DNA of 64,000 nucleotides, from positions 1,550,001-1,614,000 of the forward strand of contig NZ_BQME02000002.1 of the NCBI RefSeq assembly GCF_022180385.2, read 5' to 3'. The notes under the pieces are model-generated. The model ran no database searches. It was not told where the DNA came from and saw nothing but the letters and a program-made list of their open reading frames with translations. This document shows, piece after piece, positions 62,941-64,000 of this stretch. This stretch comes from Paenibacillus sp. L3-i20 (lineage in GTDB: Bacteria; Bacillota; Bacilli; Paenibacillales; Paenibacillaceae). The translations under genes were made by a program, and so were the position numbers. Position 1 is the stretch's first letter. Each line of letters begins with the position of its first letter.

Positions 62941-63736
62941 ATAATTTCCTCGCAATCATGAAAAATGCTTTAACATTTGAGTAAAGTGGATCTGCGGCAA
63001 GTAATTGGCCGTTAGGGAAAAACTCCGCTTTCAAATAAGGAAGGATAACTTCCGCACCACCCCCGCATAGATACACCACATCCTCTTTACCCCATTTTTT
63101 ATTAATTGCCTTTGTTCCGATCTGGCGAGCAAATGCTTCGATATTCAAATTAGTTTTACTTTCCATTCCCTCTGTAAAGGTGAAACTACCCTTATTTAGA
63201 AACTTTCGATTTTTCAATGTTCCATAATTCACACTGCCGCTACCAATATCTATTATCCGGACTAGCCCTTGTTCAACGGTAAGCAACCCCGCGGTAGCTC
63301 CTTCTGGTGTAACCTCGCATCGATTAATAATGATGGTCTTGGCTTTTCCGTTTATAGTTAGATCGTGACGGCGCTGTAGCATGGTTTTAATAGCAATCTT
63401 TTCAGTTTCATTGTGCGTTTCAATTGGTTGACCAACCACGATGTTAAATGATATGCCTTCACCAAATTGATGAAGGGCTATTAGTATCCGAAGTATTGCG
63501 TCAAAATGTGCCTTTGAATCATCTCTCCTACTTTCCGCATACTCGCTTTCCTCCGCAAGCGTCCCTGCGAATCCTTTCTTTCCCTCATACTCCCACTCGT
63601 ACTCAAATTGAGCATGTTCAGACTTGAGGTTCCGCTCCAATTCATTGATTCCAATAGCGGACGGAAACATTATTAGTTGCTTTCCGTCATAAAACTTTGT
63701 GTTCTTTCCTCCAGCATCGATTGCGGCTATTCCCAT
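62933..63736 (-). CDS. ParM/StbA-family actin-like segregation ATPase
   Basis: A 267-residue protein. AAIDAGGKNTKF (phosphate 1), RIIDIGSGSVNYG (phosphate 2) and YLCGGGAEVI (adenosine) are the actin/Hsp70 motifs; the length fits plasmid ParM/Alp proteins. It drives DNA segregation by filament growth, implying that the element has a replicating extrachromosomal stage. The ATG follows AAAGCAGGTGC. It is divergent from an XRE gene across a repeat-rich control region. Confidence 0.9.
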   Translation of the reverse strand: MGIAAIDAGGKNTKFYDGKQLIMFPSAIGINELERNLKSEHAQFEYEWEYEGKKGFAGTLAEESEYAESRRDDSKAHFDAILRILIALHQFGEGISFNIVVGQPIETHNETEKIAIKTMLQRRHDLTINGKAKTIIINRCEVTPEGATAGLLTVEQGLVRIIDIGSGSVNYGTLKNRKFLNKGSFTFTEGMESKTNLNIEAFARQIGTKAINKKWGKEDVVYLCGGGAEVILPYLKAEFFPNGQLLAADPLYSNVKAFFMIARKLYG

Positions 63737-63756
63737 ATAAGCACCTGCTTTCTGGT

Positions 63757-63923
63757 TGTGTACCTAGTTGCTCAATCAAACAGTTTTTCATGTGTTAGGT
63801 GATCACCTAGTTACACAATATGTCGAATGCTTGGTTAACTTTCCGATTTTTCGGAAAGAGTACGAGTATAAATTTTAAGAGACTCGTCCAAACTAAACGC
63901 AACTAGATTAGTTTGGAGGTATG
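63757..63923. promoter_or_regulatory. repeat-rich region between parM and a divergent regulator
   Basis: Several palindromes occur in 165 bases: TAGGTGATCACCTA (63796-63809), CTTTCCGA/TCGGAAAG (63839-63858), CCAAACTAA/TTAGTTTGG (63888-63896 and 63908-63916), and an ACGAGT/ACTCGT pair. ACCTAGTT occurs at 63762-63769 and again at 63805-63812, partly inside the first palindrome. It may combine promoters, repressor operators and a parC-like centromere. Confidence 0.65.
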
Positions 63924-63929
63924 ATGTGC

Positions 63930-64000
63930 ATGTTTGGGATAGGAAAAAAACGTACAAAATACGGAGATTTTCTTGACATTAATATGATTAAGCAAGAGCG
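63930..64000 (+). CDS. start of an XRE-type regulator gene
   Basis: The first residues, MFGIGKKRTKYGDFLDINMI then KQER, match the start of Cro/C1-type helix-turn-helix proteins and run off the window. TTTGGAGGTATGATGTGC gives the site for the ATG at 63930; an in-frame ATG at 63924 is also possible. Divergent from parM, it probably controls this region. Confidence 0.7.
   Translation, partial: MFGIGKKRTKYGDFLDINMIKQE

Larger units (their letters stand above)
43511..64000. mobile_element. integrated phage-like/conjugative element (left part)
   Basis: The left boundary is placed within the cut MFS gene, near 43,505-43,515. To the right every recognised gene is of phage, plasmid or conjugative type: recombination (RecT, YqaJ, RuvC-like), replication, Dam, repressor/antirepressor switch, ORF6N, MazF, agr-like operon, VirD4-like ATPase, M23 peptidase, pilin-like protein, ParM/ParR. 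Genes overlap tightly and nearly all read leftwards. No integrase, relaxase, capsid or terminase is visible, so the element extends past the right edge. Prophage, phage-plasmid or integrative conjugative element are all possible. Confidence 0.85.

Overview
The window looks like a Paenibacillaceae (Paenibacillus/Cohnella-like) chromosome. This rests on Bacillus-type gene sets and order (comEA divergent from comER, then leuS with a T-box), YwbE, YugP, YitT, YesL/DUF624 and YtpB families, two tiny YjcZ-type sporulation proteins, AGGAGG-type ribosome binding sites, moderate GC and frequent U-tailed hairpins. No rRNA, tRNA or CRISPR array was recognised.

Positions 1 to about 43,510 are ordinary chromosome. 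In order: the 5' part of metY; comEA/comER; leuS with a strong promoter and T-box leader; an SLH-anchored beta-lactamase-fold protein; an MFS exporter and a GNAT enzyme; a DEAD-box helicase with a very long Gly/Ser/Arg tail; HAD phosphatases and two rRNA modification enzymes; a membrane thioredoxin with a PCYCGC lipoprotein; a small alarmone synthetase, pyrD, an L,D-transpeptidase, ferredoxin, dinB and cimA; a broken MFS gene; a JAMM peptidase facing a DnaQ-like exonuclease/DUF294 pair; amtB; a MerR regulator with a YugP peptidase; LysR, rhomboid and tpx; a 6S RNA between a DUF1499 and a DUF624 gene; cshA; a YitT protein; a DUF4015-type glycosidase; pfkA; and ytpB.

From about 43,510 to the right edge lies an integrated mobile element. 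Its left end cuts an MFS transporter gene after about 260 codons. Almost all its genes read leftwards. The part nearest the boundary is a phage-type early region: sigma-like factor, winged-helix regulators, Dam methylase, Myb-like protein, RuvC-like resolvase, a protein with ADP-ribosyltransferase-like motifs, a DUF4373/DnaD-type replication protein, HNH protein, RecT and YqaJ, a MazF-type toxin, an ORF6N antirepressor and an AbrB-like regulator. At 55.8-56.2 kb an XRE repressor reads the other way, and a 21-bp inverted operator pair flanks the switch. No capsid, portal or terminase gene is visible. To the right are conjugation-like genes (a VirD4/HerA-type ATPase, an M23 peptidase with C-terminal membrane segments, a pilin-like membrane protein) and a ParM/ParR-type segregation pair.

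Between the switch and the conjugation genes is a five-gene leftward operon: a helix-turn-helix protein, a 209-residue polytopic membrane protein, AgrB, a 40-residue AgrD peptide precursor missed by length cut-offs, and a stand-alone LytTR DNA-binding protein. There is no histidine kinase domain and no receiver domain. Three copies of the palindrome TGTCTC(A/G)AT(C/T)GAGACA precede the operon, and a fourth copy lies 14 kb away in the same element. This apparent kinase-less agr circuit is the most interesting object in the window. The integrase, relaxase and right end should lie beyond position 64,000.
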